This document shows positions 1 through 11,500 of a DNA stretch of 64,000 nucleotides, in pieces. A model generated the notes under the pieces. It had not been told where the DNA came from. It did not search any database and saw only the letters and a list, made by a program, of their open reading frames with translations. The translations under genes and the position numbers were made by a program. How positions within the stretch are numbered: the stretch's first letter is position 1; each line of letters begins with the position of its first letter. Source of the DNA: Dipylidium caninum (lineage: Eukaryota > Platyhelminthes > Cestoda > Cyclophyllidea > Dipylidiidae). The DNA is taken from assembly GCA_017562135.1 (NCBI GenBank), contig QEYB01001528.1, positions 1 to 64,000 on the forward strand, in the 5' to 3' direction.

Positions 1-3000
1 AAGAGAGAGATCAGACAAAGGCAGAGAAGAGGAAAGTGGCCTACAACTTGTGAATTGCGAACACGCGTCGGTACTGCACGCGAATATCACAGGAGTTCTT
101 CTTATTCCCATATGCCTACTCTTGTTGGCGACGTGGATTGGGTGAGGGAAACTGCACCTCCGGTCCTTTGGCAGTTTGGGAGGAACGAGGAGGAGGATAG
201 TGGGAAGGCAACGAGCTGGCAATAGTGTCGAGTTAGCGAACGGGTGGTGACTCCTCTTTTCCACACCACTTCCAAACTCGCCAATTGAGGGGACGAAACG
301 TGTGAAGTTATCGTCGAGCGATTTCCATTGTGGCTGAAATTTATCGAGAGTCTCAGGCTGCTTAGAAGTGCTGAGCTTCGATGAACTCACAATCGTCTTG
401 AACAACTGCGAAATCTCGTCATTTCATTGTGAGAAAGTGAATCTTCATGTGTCTGTTGGTATATCGGAAAACGGCGTTTGCTGCAGGAGAAGGGGAACGA
501 AGGCTCTCACTGTTGGCACAGAAAAGGGCCCAAGAGAATAAGGGCGTAGCATGTGAAGATGTACATTTATTTGCCCCTTGGCCTGCGCGTGGGCGGGGCA
601 AAGGGAATCACGAAATGGAGACCGTTTCCTCGAATGTTACAATCTGCTTATGTCCACTTCTGTGCGCAAATGGCGGCACACTATTTGATAACGACAGGCC
701 AGAACATCAAGCTGCTAAGAACGCTGTTGTCTTTCCTGTCTCTCAAGCAGCTCGCTCCCTACTCGCGGCGATCCTGTGGCGGGTCCTCGTGAATGGTGTC
801 TTTGAAATATTTCAGGCGCACACCATGTGGACGGTAAACAACTGATGGCACTGGACCACATGTGCACAAATGTTCTCTCCAATGTAAAAAAAACGTGAAC
901 AAGAGGCAGGATGGCGGAGGAGGGTGGGAGAGAAGACCTGTCGAGACCCTCAGCCAGGCGATGCGTTGATGTTGGTGGCACACGCTGCAGTTTCGGACAA
1001 GTCGGAGAGGAGACAGCGTCCTGACGAAAATTTATGGAGACATGATTTAGGCGGAAAAGTTCTTTCGCACGATGGTAGTGTTGAGGCAGTGTACTTGCGG
1101 AGGTGTCTAGTTTGCTGTGGCCGTCGGAGGAGTGAGAACTTCCCTTCCTCTTCCACATTTGATCAGTCAGTAAAGCCGAGAGTTTCACGACTGCACTCAG
1201 AAATGATGCCTCCACATTTCCCGTCCCTTCTGTTCAACTCTTCAGCGTGCGTCTTTCCCGACGTGGCAACGCTCGAATGAGTTCCGGTGCGAAGAGGTGC
1301 CTGTTGATGGCTCCAGCCTCGGCAATCCCCACTCACTGCCTGCGCATTTATGTCGTCCCTATGGGATGCCAAGAGAGATGGCTCACTCATTCCTGTCACC
1401 ATTAACGCGTCTTGCAGTGGTGTCACCTCTTCGTCCCCCCAATTTCTGCTTCTCTCATTTCCTGCAAAGAAATACTACTCTGAATTACACCTGACTTCTC
1501 CGAGCGACCATTGCGTCCTCTGCATTGGTGAAGTGTCATGTTGTCGAGGCGATCGGAAGGAGTGAGCGCAGAGTGCGAGTCTTCACAATGTTGACATTTC
1601 ATGACCTGTGGATCTTCTCGTCCGTTAGAACGGGTGAAGGCGTTTGCCTACGACACGAAGACTTGTATGCTGGCCGACCGCAAGCTGGCGTCCAAATAGT
1701 GATAATTTCAATCAAGTTGTCAAAATAAGAGAGAAAAGGCAGAGGAAACAACGACGCGGACAGAATGCGAATACGACAAGTGCGCTTTTCAAACAGCGGG
1801 CACTTATAATGAGGCCGGTTGACTAGCCCAAGTCAGGAGAGTCGCCTGGCCCTGACTTCTTCCTTTCTTACGCCTATGGACTGAAGGATAAAGTGATTTT
1901 TCGAGGCCAAAGTGCCTTCCTCACGCCTCGACTCTATTCCCGTCTCAGCACTCCTCTCAGCACAAAGCAGTGTCCAGACGTATTCTGCGAGGGACGTGCA
2001 TTGCCCTTCTCAAACTCGTGAGGTGATGGGCTGAGGCCAAGTTTCTTCCGCCACGGGTGTTACTCAGCTCGGAGAGAGGGTTAGAGGAGAGCGCGAGGAA
2101 TTGCCCACGCCGAGGGGGATGGCACGCAATTCCCGTCCACATCGAATGTCTCCTCTGTCCAACTTTCCTACAACAAATGCCACCACTCGTTGAATCACCT
2201 TCGTGTATAAGAGGCCAGAATCATATTCTTTGCTCCCCACGTCATCATCCTATGCAGCCGAGTGGACTGTGTGCGGCAACTTGGGATGCGTGGGGAGACA
2301 CATCGCCTCGGATTCGCGTGGAGTGAATGGAGGAAGCGAGGGTGTTCGACATGGAGGGTGGGGGGCGGTAGCGACGAGGGAAGTAGAACTAGTAGTCTTG
2401 GAGACTCATGTCCCAGACCGGTCTTCTGCACTGTGCATACTGTCAACAACCACAAATGAGTCGACCAGACGATGAAGATCGCAAAGACTCTATCCCTGCC
2501 CCCTTCTCCTCCTTCTCACTTGTCCTCTGCATCCACGAACCATTCCGGAATGGGTTGAAGCACTGGATGAAGGCTGAGTGATGTGAGTGTGGACGAGGCA
2601 TTGTCGCATCCCACAGCATTTTGTTGGAGGGAGAAGCGCTCAATTGTCTCTGGGGCTTATCTGATTGCTGGTCGGAGAATACAGTGGTGAGAAAAGGGCA
2701 TTTCTGCCTCCCTCCCTCCCTCCCCAACGCCCGCCCGCGCTCCCTCCTATCCCTTCCTTCCTCGTACTTGGATGACATTGACCCTGTTTTTTATCTCGAC
2801 TGATGAAGACTCAAGTCGTGAGCAGCTCCAACGCCATTAAGACGCTTTACTTGGAGCGAGTATTTAATGCTCGACAGCCAAGCGGGGGCTCTCACTTCTC
2901 TCTGTCTCCTGAACGGCAATGGTTTGTCTACCACCACGGTGCTTTTAGGTTTATTCTCTCTGAAACAACTCCTTATTGCTCTCAGTGGCAGGGAAACGGG

Positions 3001-3535
3001 AAAGAAGGGTCAACTACAAAGTAGGAAATGTGGGCGAATGCAATATTTTCAGTACTATCGATGACTTTAGCTTACATAATGAAAAATAAAAATAAAAAAT
3101 AAAACGATGGAATTTCATCAGACGTCCAAACTTGAGGAGGAATAGGGTTGCTTACGCTTCATTCTCCATTTAATCCGGAGCAGGGTCCTGATAGTTGGAG
3201 AAGCGTTCAATTGCCTGTCTGGGCGTGTTTGGGCCCATTTACACTGAGGACTCCACTGTGATGTACACTTGAACGCATTCATACGCAAACAGCAGTTGCA
3301 GCTACATCACCACCGACATGCGGGCGCAGTTCAGCCTCATCAGAACCTCTTGAATCAACGCTCCGAGAGGTCAGCCAATTCTCTCACGCCAATCTTTTTC
3401 ATGAAGGGCAAGCCTTATCATCGGTGGATAACACGTGATGTGAAAAAAACAAAAGGGCACAATGACTGTGGTGGAGGCGAGAGGCACTCTGATGCCCTGG
3501 CACTTCAGCACATCTCGCCTCCAATTGTGTGCATT
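1..3535. other. Intergenic region, no recognised gene
   Basis: I see no recognisable protein or RNA gene in this stretch. Open frames reach about 166 codons but lack family motifs, and several are open on both strands at once, which fits a low stop density rather than coding. A block at 2950-2984 resembles one found downstream of the galactosyltransferase gene. An A-rich cluster of overlapping AATAAA hexamers lies at about 3080-3105; without an upstream gene it may simply be A-rich DNA. Confidence 0.5.
2950..2984 (+). repeat. Short direct repeat matching 7346-7381
   Basis: About 35 bases (a TTTATT..TCTCTCTG core followed by ACTCCTTATTGCTCTCA) recur at 7346-7381, just past the poly(A) signal of the galactosyltransferase gene. 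In both places a 0.6-kb direct repeat copy follows downstream (at 4285 and at 7943). The order is the same, so this may be a trace of an older, larger duplication unit, although the spacing differs (about 1.3 kb against 0.6 kb). Confidence 0.5.
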
Positions 3536-3904
3536 GTCTCCACCCCACCCCCCACTCCACCCCAGTCTCTCTCCTGACTAACCTCTCTACCCACGTCTGC
3601 CTCTCCTCTCCTTCTCTCGACGTCTTCCATCTCCTCTCCACGTCTCCTCTCTCTCCAGCGTCTCTCTCCTTCTCTCCTCTCCTCTCGCTCCTCTCCTCCA
3701 AGTCTTCTCCTCTCCTCTCCATGTCTCCTCTTCCGCTCCCCTCTCCTCTCTCTCCTCTCCTCTCTCTCCTGTCCTCTCCTTCTAGCTCCTTCGCTCCTCT
3801 CCTCTCCTCTCCTCTCCTCTCCTCTCCCCTCTCGACGTCTCCTCTCCTCTCCTCCTTCTCCTCTCCACTCCACTTCACTCCACTCCACTCCCACTCCTCC
3901 ATCA
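3536..3904. repeat. Imperfect (TCTCC)n polypyrimidine tract
   Basis: About 370 bases made almost entirely of C and T on the + strand, built from irregular TCTCC, CTCTC and CCACT units. The complementary strand is a matching polypurine tract. Long low-complexity open frames here on both strands (Ser/Leu/Pro-rich on +, Glu/Arg/Gly-rich on -) follow from the repeat and should not be annotated as proteins. Such a tract can adopt triplex (H-DNA) structures and is prone to length change. Confidence 0.9.
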
Positions 3905-4164
3905 GCGGTCATTAGTCCCACCCACATTCGCCTACTTCCACCTACTCTCAGGTGGGTGTGATGTCGGCAGTGATTTTTATTGAGAAGACGAGAACGCCAC
4001 TACTCCTTGCTGCTCCGCTTCACTGTGTGGCTTTCTCCAAATCCTTTTTGCGGCCTCCATGGAGCAGAATGCTCACACGTTTGCATCATTCGGCATTCAC
4101 TGTGGCAATGAGGTAGTTTTGACAGCCCCAAATATATCTGCGTCTGTTGCATCGTGAATTAATC

Positions 4165-4265
4165 AGGTTACAACACACACCAAAACGCAGGCACAGACAT
4201 CAACGCAAAGACAGACATACACAGAACTCACACACACGGTCGCGCCTCCACACGAACACACATCA
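4165..4265. repeat. Degenerate CA-rich tract
   Basis: A CACA/GACA-rich low-complexity stretch without coding features. It lies immediately before the first copy of the 0.6-kb direct repeat. Confidence 0.55.
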
Positions 4266-4284
4266 AATGCGTGCAGCCTCCACA

Positions 4285-4916
4285 CTTCTGACGAAGGCTT
4301 GAAGAGGGTCGTTTGGCAGTCTCCTCGAGGTCCAAGTCATTTTGCTCTGGAAGCCACCTCACTTACAGCCCCGGGGGGCGGGAGAGACGAGCGGTTTGTC
4401 TGACTACGTCCTCAACTCTGTGGGGAAAATGAGGCTGACATGGTCACGTCGTCGCTGACGAGTGTGCATTTTCTCTCAAACCACCCACATTCTCCCCTGA
4501 TTGAGAAAAAAAAAAAAAAAAAAAATCATGGCGGTTTTGCCACCGAGGTGAATTCCAACTGCTCTTGCTTCCATGAAACCTCAGTTCTCACCCGCACCAC
4601 TCGAATTTTTGTGCTCTCCTGATGTCAAAACCACCAACCACACATTCGCATCATGCGATGATAAACGGACGCTCCAAGTTACCGACTGCAGCAGGGCGTC
4701 CGAGAATTTCCGTCTGCGGTCGAGTCGCCGAGAAACATCTGGCCACTCGATGTCTCGACTCGTAGCACGTTGAGTGTGTTCCACCGAGTTGTGGTGATCC
4801 TGCATGCCTCCACCACCTCACACTGCCGCGTTCTTTTCCTCCGACACGAGTGTCAAGTCCATGTGGGTGACCTCTCGTCAAGTGGGACGCCGATCGGTCC
4901 GTCTTTTTGGGTAGGT
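4285..4916 (+). repeat. Direct repeat copy A, upstream of the galactosyltransferase gene
   Basis: This 632-base block recurs in the same orientation at 7943-8542. Similarity begins near a CTGACGAAGG motif (4288 and 7946) and ends near TAGGT (to 4916 and 8542). The copies differ by scattered substitutions and many 1-2 base indels. Copy A also carries a run of 20 A (4506-4525) that copy B lacks. Indels break every open frame between the copies, so the block is probably non-coding. Possible origins are a segmental duplication or terminal repeats of an element. I see no convincing primer-binding site, TG..CA ends or target-site duplication to support a retroelement. Confidence 0.85.
4506..4525 (+). 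repeat. Poly(A) run inside repeat copy A
   Basis: Twenty consecutive A residues. The equivalent point in copy B (about 8161) passes directly from GATTGAG to CCATCGGCGG with no A run. It is therefore either an insertion in copy A or a loss from copy B. Confidence 0.95.
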
Positions 4917-5353
4917 CAAACCTCCACGTGGCTGGACAGGCGAAAAGGGGAACTGCGGACGTCGCCCTTCAGCCATTTGCTGGCATCGGCCAACGCAAAA
5001 TGGCACACACACGCACACACCCCTCGTGTTTGTGTCCTTCTCTCGTAATATCAGACCATTCTTTTGAACCTCTGTTGTGGAAAAGGGTCATTCTGCGCTC
5101 AGTACGGCCTGTGCTGAGAGTTTACTCGCCTGTTGGTGCTTTTAGAGGCAGCAGTGAATTTACCAAGTGCGAGGACGATTAAACAAAACAAAATTCCAAT
5201 TGGCTCCGCCATCACCGATGAGTCCACATCTCGCCTGCGGGTAGTGTGCGTGCTGCCACCGAAGGCGTTCACTTGATGTAAACCTACTACTAGGTTGCAC
5301 ACAATCTATTTTAAGGGCTGCAGGAGTTAGAGCCTGTATCCGACCGCAACGCC

Positions 5354-7124
5354 ATGATGGGCTTCAATCGCGAATGCCTGCGTTGGCTCGGCTTCGTTCT
5401 CATCTGTGTTTTGTTACTAGTAATTCTCACTCAGAAGAGGAATCGAGCAGACACGGTGTGGAGTCACGAGAGCTTTGAACAAGGCAGCAGAGTACACACA
5501 GACAAATGCAAGTGGCCTCCCGACAACATTGAGGATATTCACCAGTCAGGCGGTGGATTCAACTTAGCCATCTGCGTCCGACTCTCTGCCAACGCTCCTC
5601 ACAACAAATCGGTTATGCGCTACCCCATGAAAAGCCTGTTTTGGCTCAGACACACAGACACCCAGTTGAGCTTCGACGATCTCGCCCGGCTGCCAAGAAG
5701 GATCTTTGGGAGAGTCCGCTACCCCGAGATCTACAGGACGTACCCACAGGATGTTCCGTTGAGGCGAATAGTGCGGGCCATCAAAGCCGGCGCTCGGGTC
5801 AGCCACGTAAGCAGCCTTTCGTTCGTTGTTAAACGGATTGCACACCCACCTGCCCACCGGTGGCCTTTGAGCCTGCCAACGTGGGACACTTTAGTCGTGT
5901 CTGAGGCTGGACATCCTCCTGTCCGTCCACAAGTGCACCACCAATGCGTTGCACCATGTCCAAGTAACTGTTTCGTCCCCATCCTCGAACAATGTGAGCC
6001 TCCGTCGAAGTGGCGAGACGAGAGGGTGGTCGAAGTGGTCAGCAGGTCGAGGCGAAGACGACGCCGTGTGCTTTGAATGCTTTGCAAGGTCCTTTCACAT
6101 CGAACAATGTGTCGGTGTGAAGGCGCTGAGTTGGAGAGTGGAAGCCTGTGCATTCATTCGACTCTGCTCAAACGTCCCTGTGATCATTGAGGTGAAGCAT
6201 CACCTGATTTTAAGTGGCCTTTCTTCTTTCCGCAGCTACCGCAGTATAATTTTCCAATCCAAGTCCTCGAAACCAGCAGGACCGTCTGCCACAATGGCTC
6301 CAAACACGACCTCGTCGTTGTCGTGAAGAGTAGCATTCTTCACTGGCACGTGCGTCAGTCCTTCCGCAATTTCATGGGTCTCAGTAGGGCATCGTGTCCC
6401 GGTCTCAGAGTGGGACTTATCTTCAGTGTCGGAGTCCCCCGGAAGCACGGTGGAAGACACTTCAATCGTGACGGTCACATGGTGAGCCGAGAAGGCGCAT
6501 CCGGAGACGAGTTGGAGAAATTCGATGGTAATAGCGAGGAGACAATGGCGAGGATCAGGGAGGAGATTGCACTCTACGACGACATATTACTGGCAGACTA
6601 CGAGGATACGTATTACAAACCTGTCACTGAAGAGCATCACAAATTACCGGTGGATGTCAGCCTTCTGTGGAGTACACAACGTCAAACTCTTCCTCATCAT
6701 GGACGATGATCATCGCGTGAATCTCTCCTTGGTGGATGCATTCATGAGACAAGTGTCCGAGGAGACCAGACGCTACGCAATGTTTGGCCACGTCGCCATT
6801 CGCGACTCGGCTCATCGGTCGCCGTTCAATAAGTGGTATCTCTCCTACCGAGAATATCCCTGGGATAGAATGTGTCCGTATCTTCGCGGTTTCGCACAAT
6901 TAGTCGGACCGGGAGCAGTCGATGACATAGCCATTGGGACGGCGTATACGAGGCACCCCGTCGCTTTAGAAGACGTGTACATCGGCACGGTGGCTTACAG
7001 GCTGGGAATTCGCCTAGTCAATGAGGCGAGCATGTACGATCCCGAACTGTATGCGGGGTGGAAGAGAAGTCGCGGACCACCGATGGTGGCTCCCGTCGAA
7101 CACTTTGCCCAAGTCATTCCATAA
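5354..7124 (+). CDS. Beta-1,3-galactosyltransferase-like protein (GT31), two exons, one frameshift
   Basis: A type II Golgi membrane glycosyltransferase that would add galactose or a related sugar to glycans. Exon 1 (5354-5806) encodes 151 residues: a short cytosolic tail, a membrane anchor at about 9-26, then the start of the lumenal part. A phase-0 GT-AG intron (5807-6235) leads to exon 2 (6236-7124). Exon 2 has the family's hydrophobic strand followed by an Arg-rich helix (about residues 176-199), DYEDTYY (about 272-278), the metal-binding DDD (about 307-309, bases 6702-6710) and EDVYIG (about 396-401, from base 6969). The total is about 446 residues if the frame is restored, which suits the family. 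The frame shifts by one base at the AAA at 6617-6619, directly after DYEDTYY. Both halves are otherwise open with conserved motifs, so this is an assembly error or a young pseudogene. The first of two adjacent ATGs is used. Donor sugar and acceptor cannot be told from sequence. Confidence 0.9.
5807..6235 (+). other. Intron of the galactosyltransferase gene
   Basis: A 429-base phase-0 intron. The donor is CAC|GTAAGC and the acceptor TTTCCGCAG|CTACC, preceded by a pyrimidine-rich tract. The reading frame of exon 1 runs on into the intron to a stop at 6074-6076, but the residues past 5806 do not resemble GT31, whereas exon 2 resumes family sequence at once. Confidence 0.85.
6617..6619 (+). other. 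Single-base frameshift site in the galactosyltransferase gene
   Basis: Before this AAA triplet the family sequence reads in the frame of 5354; after it, in the frame one base later. Removing one A would join the DYEDTYY segment to the segment that contains the DDD motif. A homopolymer run is a common place both for sequencing error and for slippage mutation. Confidence 0.8.
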
Positions 7125-7151
7125 GACCACTTGGGCGTTTGTACAAACGGA

Positions 7152-7157
7152 AATAAA
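7152..7157 (+). terminator. Polyadenylation signal (AATAAA) of the galactosyltransferase gene
   Basis: A canonical AATAAA begins 28 bases after the stop codon at 7122-7124. This implies a 3' UTR of about 50 bases. Confidence 0.75.
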
Positions 7158-7345
7158 GCCACTTTTATTTTCGTATTCCGCTGATGGCGCTTCATCATGG
7201 TGCGTACAGTGGAGGATGCCTTCTCGTATTGGGATCGGGAACGTAATGCGAGTGAGTGGGGCAGTCAGCGAAGGAGAACTGGAGGACATTCACTGGCTTG
7301 GAAACTATGAAATGACATTTTTTTCTTTTGGCTGTGTGCTTTGAG

Positions 7346-7381
7346 TTTATTTCTCTCTGGGAAAACTCCTTATTGCTCTCA
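7346..7381 (+). repeat. Short direct repeat matching 2950-2984
   Basis: Downstream partner of the block at 2950-2984. It lies between the poly(A) signal of the galactosyltransferase gene and direct repeat copy B. Confidence 0.5.
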
Positions 7382-7942
7382 ACCGCTCGACTTCTGGCTG
7401 CCCAAATTTTGTATGCATTCCGGGAGGTGCTGGCTTTACGCCATCGGGAAATGTGGGGTTGCGGAAATGGATGCGCACGACGCGACTCTGGCCCATCTCA
7501 TCTGGCTTGTTCGCGTTTCCTAAGAACAATTTGAGCTGGGAATTATTCCGTAGAGTGGTGATCTCTACAACTGTATTAACCCACATGATGGAATTTCTAA
7601 GCTGTTATTTTCAAATTTCGCACACACTCCCTTTCGCCTGACTCTTGCCTAACGCTCAACTGTCCACTTGACTTATTTCCAATGGTAAGACAAAGGTTTG
7701 AATTTATTCCCCAAATTAGCAAGTACGACAATGACAATAAACCATAATTTCCTTTGTTGCCGACCAAAGTCCCAGGTACGTAATTGACACTATTGCGTCA
7801 CAGATGATTCACATGAAGTGTGTCTGGTAATTTAATTGCCGGACGGTGGAGGAGGAGATTTTCTGCCCTCCCTTTTGCCCCGCTGCCATGAAGGCCGAGG
7901 TGCGCGCCCTCAAATTAAGAGGGTGATTAGCGCTGCCCCAAA

Positions 7943-8542
7943 CTCCTGACGAAGGCTGAAGAGGTCTTTGGCAGTCTCCTCGAGGTCCAAGTAATTAACT
8001 CTGGAGCCACCTCACTTACAGCCCCGGGGGGGGGGCGGGGAGACGAGCGGTTTGTCTGACTACGTCCTCAACTCTGTGGGGAAAATGAGGCTGACATGGT
8101 CACGTCGTCGCTGACGAGTGTGCATTTTCTCTCAAACCACCCACATTCTCCCCTGATTGAGCCATCGGCGGTTTTGCCCACGAGGTGAATTCCAACTGCT
8201 CTTGCTTCCATGAAACCTCAGTTCTCACCAGCACCACTCGAATTTTGTGCTCTCCTGATGTCAAAACCACCAACCACACATTCGCATCACGCGATGAAAC
8301 GGACCTCCAAGTTACCGACTGCAGCAGGGCGTCGGAGAATTTCCGTCTGCGGTCGAGTCGCCGAGAAACATCTGGCCACTCGATGTCTCGACTCGCAGCA
8401 CGTGAGTGTGTCCACCGAGTTGGGTGATCCTGCATGCCTCCACCACCTCACACTGCCGCGTTCTTTCCTCCGACACGAGTGTCAGTCCATGTGGGTGACC
8501 TCTCGTCAAGTGGGACGCCGGTCGGCTGTCTTTTGGATAGGT
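7943..8542 (+). repeat. Direct repeat copy B, downstream of the galactosyltransferase gene
   Basis: About 600 bases, same strand as copy A (4285-4916) and starting about 3.66 kb from it. It contains a G-rich run at 8023-8040 (ten consecutive G, then CGGGG) where copy A has a shorter run. It lacks the poly(A) insert of copy A. No intact coding frame is shared between the copies. Confidence 0.85.
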
Positions 8543-11500
8543 ACAGCTTCCGCTCTGCCATAGGAAATCGGCCTCGTAGCTTCAGCTGATCAGCACATAA
8601 CCAAACACTCTTTCCTTGTTTTCCTTTCTAACATCAGCCTATACACTGGAAAACTCCCTCGTGGAAAGACTTTCTGTGGGGAAAGTAGGACTGAGTCAGA
8701 TGTAGCCTTTAACAATCGGGCATCTCCCCTAAACCCACCAACATTTCATTCTCTCGGTGCGCCATCGACGATTCTGTCCTGACACACTTCCATTGCCAAG
8801 AAGTTCTGCTACACCTGGTCGCGTGGAATTTTAAGTGTCACCGGCATAATTTTACTTTCATACTGTCACGATGTACCGCGGGCATTCACCAGCATGCCCC
8901 GAGGGAGAGAAGTGGGGTCGCCAAACCGTCAAATGGCCTATTTGATTATGGTGACTCGGAACTTTTTCCTCATTTAACCCCTTTTAACAGCCCCGTCAAT
9001 CCAATTTACCCTTGCTAATCCAAATCCACTGAACACCATTTTGGCCTTTTAGGAGGGGGAGACAGCAGGAAGTGAGCCTTCTCCTGCATCCCAATCAAAA
9101 GGCACTCGTCCACCTTGGTGGGAGCCAAGATCTGCTCGGTGATAAAACATCTTTCCTTTCAGGCATTCACCCAATCTTATCTCCGTGAGCATAACCTTCT
9201 CTCAATAGGCTTTATAGCATTTGGCCCAGGGTGTATGAAGTAAGTGGCATAGAATATTACGGGTTAGCCAAATAAAAAAGTTACTGAAATTGGTTTCGAG
9301 CCCCAGAGCATAAATGTCTATCTATATTGTCTGTGAAAAAATAAACTCATTTTTATTGCACGTATCATAAAATCTACCTCGGCTGGTAACCCTCCCCCAA
9401 CCACCACGGACGATATGGCATAATTTGGATTTTGCAAATCACGACTCGTGGTGCGGATGAAAAAGCAAAACAGGAATTATAACATCCTGGGAGTGGACGG
9501 TGACGTTGTAGCACAGTGAAGTCCTATAACTCCAACAAGCTGACTTTTGGGAGCGTTTCTTCCTTTGCTCTCCCTCTCTTCCCAAATAATTACTTTACGT
9601 GTTTTGGGTTATGCTGTCCTAAGTTCAAAGTCAACTTGCTGAGGGGAAAAATATCACATGGGCGATTTACTTCAAGCCTGCTGAAAAAGTTTACGGGTCG
9701 CGGGGAGTAATGCCATGATGAGGTTGCAAATCCCCTGTTCGGGCACGCTGCAGCAGTGATTGGCGAGTTAGGGAGCACAGTCCCCTTGACACCTGCTCTA
9801 CTCTCTTCCATGGTCACTTAAATGTGCTTTTCATCGGCGACGACATTCAATTAAAACAAGTTGATTCCTGCTTTTGGAGGACATGATTTAAGCGTGTTGA
9901 CTCTGACCAAATAATCACCAACTGCCTAAGAATTTCCCCGTCTCTTATGCCCCCAGTAGTTGAACTCTCCCCTGTGTTTTGGTCCGTCGTAGTCATTATA
10001 ATTCCGTATAAAGTAGGTGAAATAACTGATGACATCGACTGATGTTTAGGCAAAATTCAGTGTTCGAGGTTGAAGGAGTCGCTGTGCATTGTGTATTTGG
10101 GCCAGCGTCCCAGCCACAATTGATGGAACACCCTGCCGCGGTTACCATCGCCTCCCATTCCAAGACGGTTTCAACTCTCAATGTTACGATTGGGGCGGAC
10201 AACTCTCACCATCTTGGCTTCACAGACGTCGGAAAAGCTTCATTTTGACCGGGGTCGACAAACAAATAGCGACTAAGGGGAATTAGGGAATACCGTGAGT
10301 GGACTTGGCAATTAACCGTGGTTACTTCAGTGATTATTAGTTGGGCTTTCATTCTTGTTGGGAGTTTATTAGCATTTGGGCCATCTGGAGCCACGGAGGA
10401 GTAAGTTGGCACATATATCTGCTTCATAGAGAGAATTCCTGAGAACGACCAACGACTAAGGGAGTCTAATTGTTCTTCTGAGCTCCTCTGCCACACTCAC
10501 CTTGTCCAGGGATATTCTGGACAATAATTTGAAAATTTTGAAAATTTAATGATTTCCTTACATTTTCTCATAAGTTCACGTGCCATAATGGGATGACAGG
10601 TTGGATGGAAGGTGAGGAAAATGACCCTTGTGGCCCAGAATCACTCACTCTATCCGGGATTCCACAAAAAATGTGATTTTAATTAAAATAAAACACCCCA
10701 CTTAGAGGGAAATGGCTTCTCGTCAAGGAGAAACGGTGCTGATCCGGAAGACAATGTGAGATTTAACAAAGTCCGCTTACCCTTTTTTGCATATGTTGAG
10801 ATGCGAGGCGGAAAATGTGGCCAAAGTGAGGCAGCAGACAGTTTCGACTAACTGAAAGCACCTCAAGTGTATCCGTTGAAATGGCCTAAGAGAGGAGCCA
10901 TACCTGAGACCGGAGTTGCAGGAGAAAGGCTAATTTGTTATTAACCGCGGCCTAACATCACCACTGTTTTTGCACCCAGTGGATCGTAGGACTCCCGTGT
11001 GTACCCACAAGCGATCGCATGTGTCCCCCTTTCAGATTTTGATACGACGTACATTAAGGTTTTTTCAAGCTTTTGTTTTAATAATAATTTATACTGGCCG
11101 TGTTCAAATTTGTTCTGAAAATGTCCGATAAATAGCCATTCAGATTATCAGCTCAACATGTTTGCACGCAAGTGGTGAAACTGGCCACAAGGCAATCGGT
11201 CAGGGTAAAAACAAGGAAGCCGTTTGGGGGAGCAAATGCGACGCGCTGTCATTCTCCAATTCCTTAGGCGATGAGAGGAAACAAATGGGGAAATTCACTT
11301 TCCCCTCTCTCGCGGAGGACCTAAAAATATGTCCACGTCGGACGACTGATGTCTTCAGTGTCTACGGCTGGACACGGCTGTTAATCGGGTGGCCGATTAA
11401 TCTCAAAGAAACTACATCCAAACCGGGCACTTTCTTGATGACTTTGTCTGCCGCTTGGGGGGAAAAATGTTCGCCCAACTTGATGGGCAAATTGGCACTT

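Noticed and set aside
715..1215. 166-codon minus-strand open frame
   Set aside because: No domain or composition bias toward coding. Overlapping open frames on the other strand and the number of such frames expected by chance in 64 kb make it unsupported.
3399..3927. Long Glu/Arg/Gly-rich and Ser/Pro-rich open frames
   Set aside because: They are translations of the polypyrimidine/polypurine tract.
4285..8542. Reading the direct repeats as LTRs of a retrotransposon
   Set aside because: No reverse transcriptase, gag, primer-binding site, polypurine tract or target-site duplication was seen, and the enclosed gene keeps its intron.
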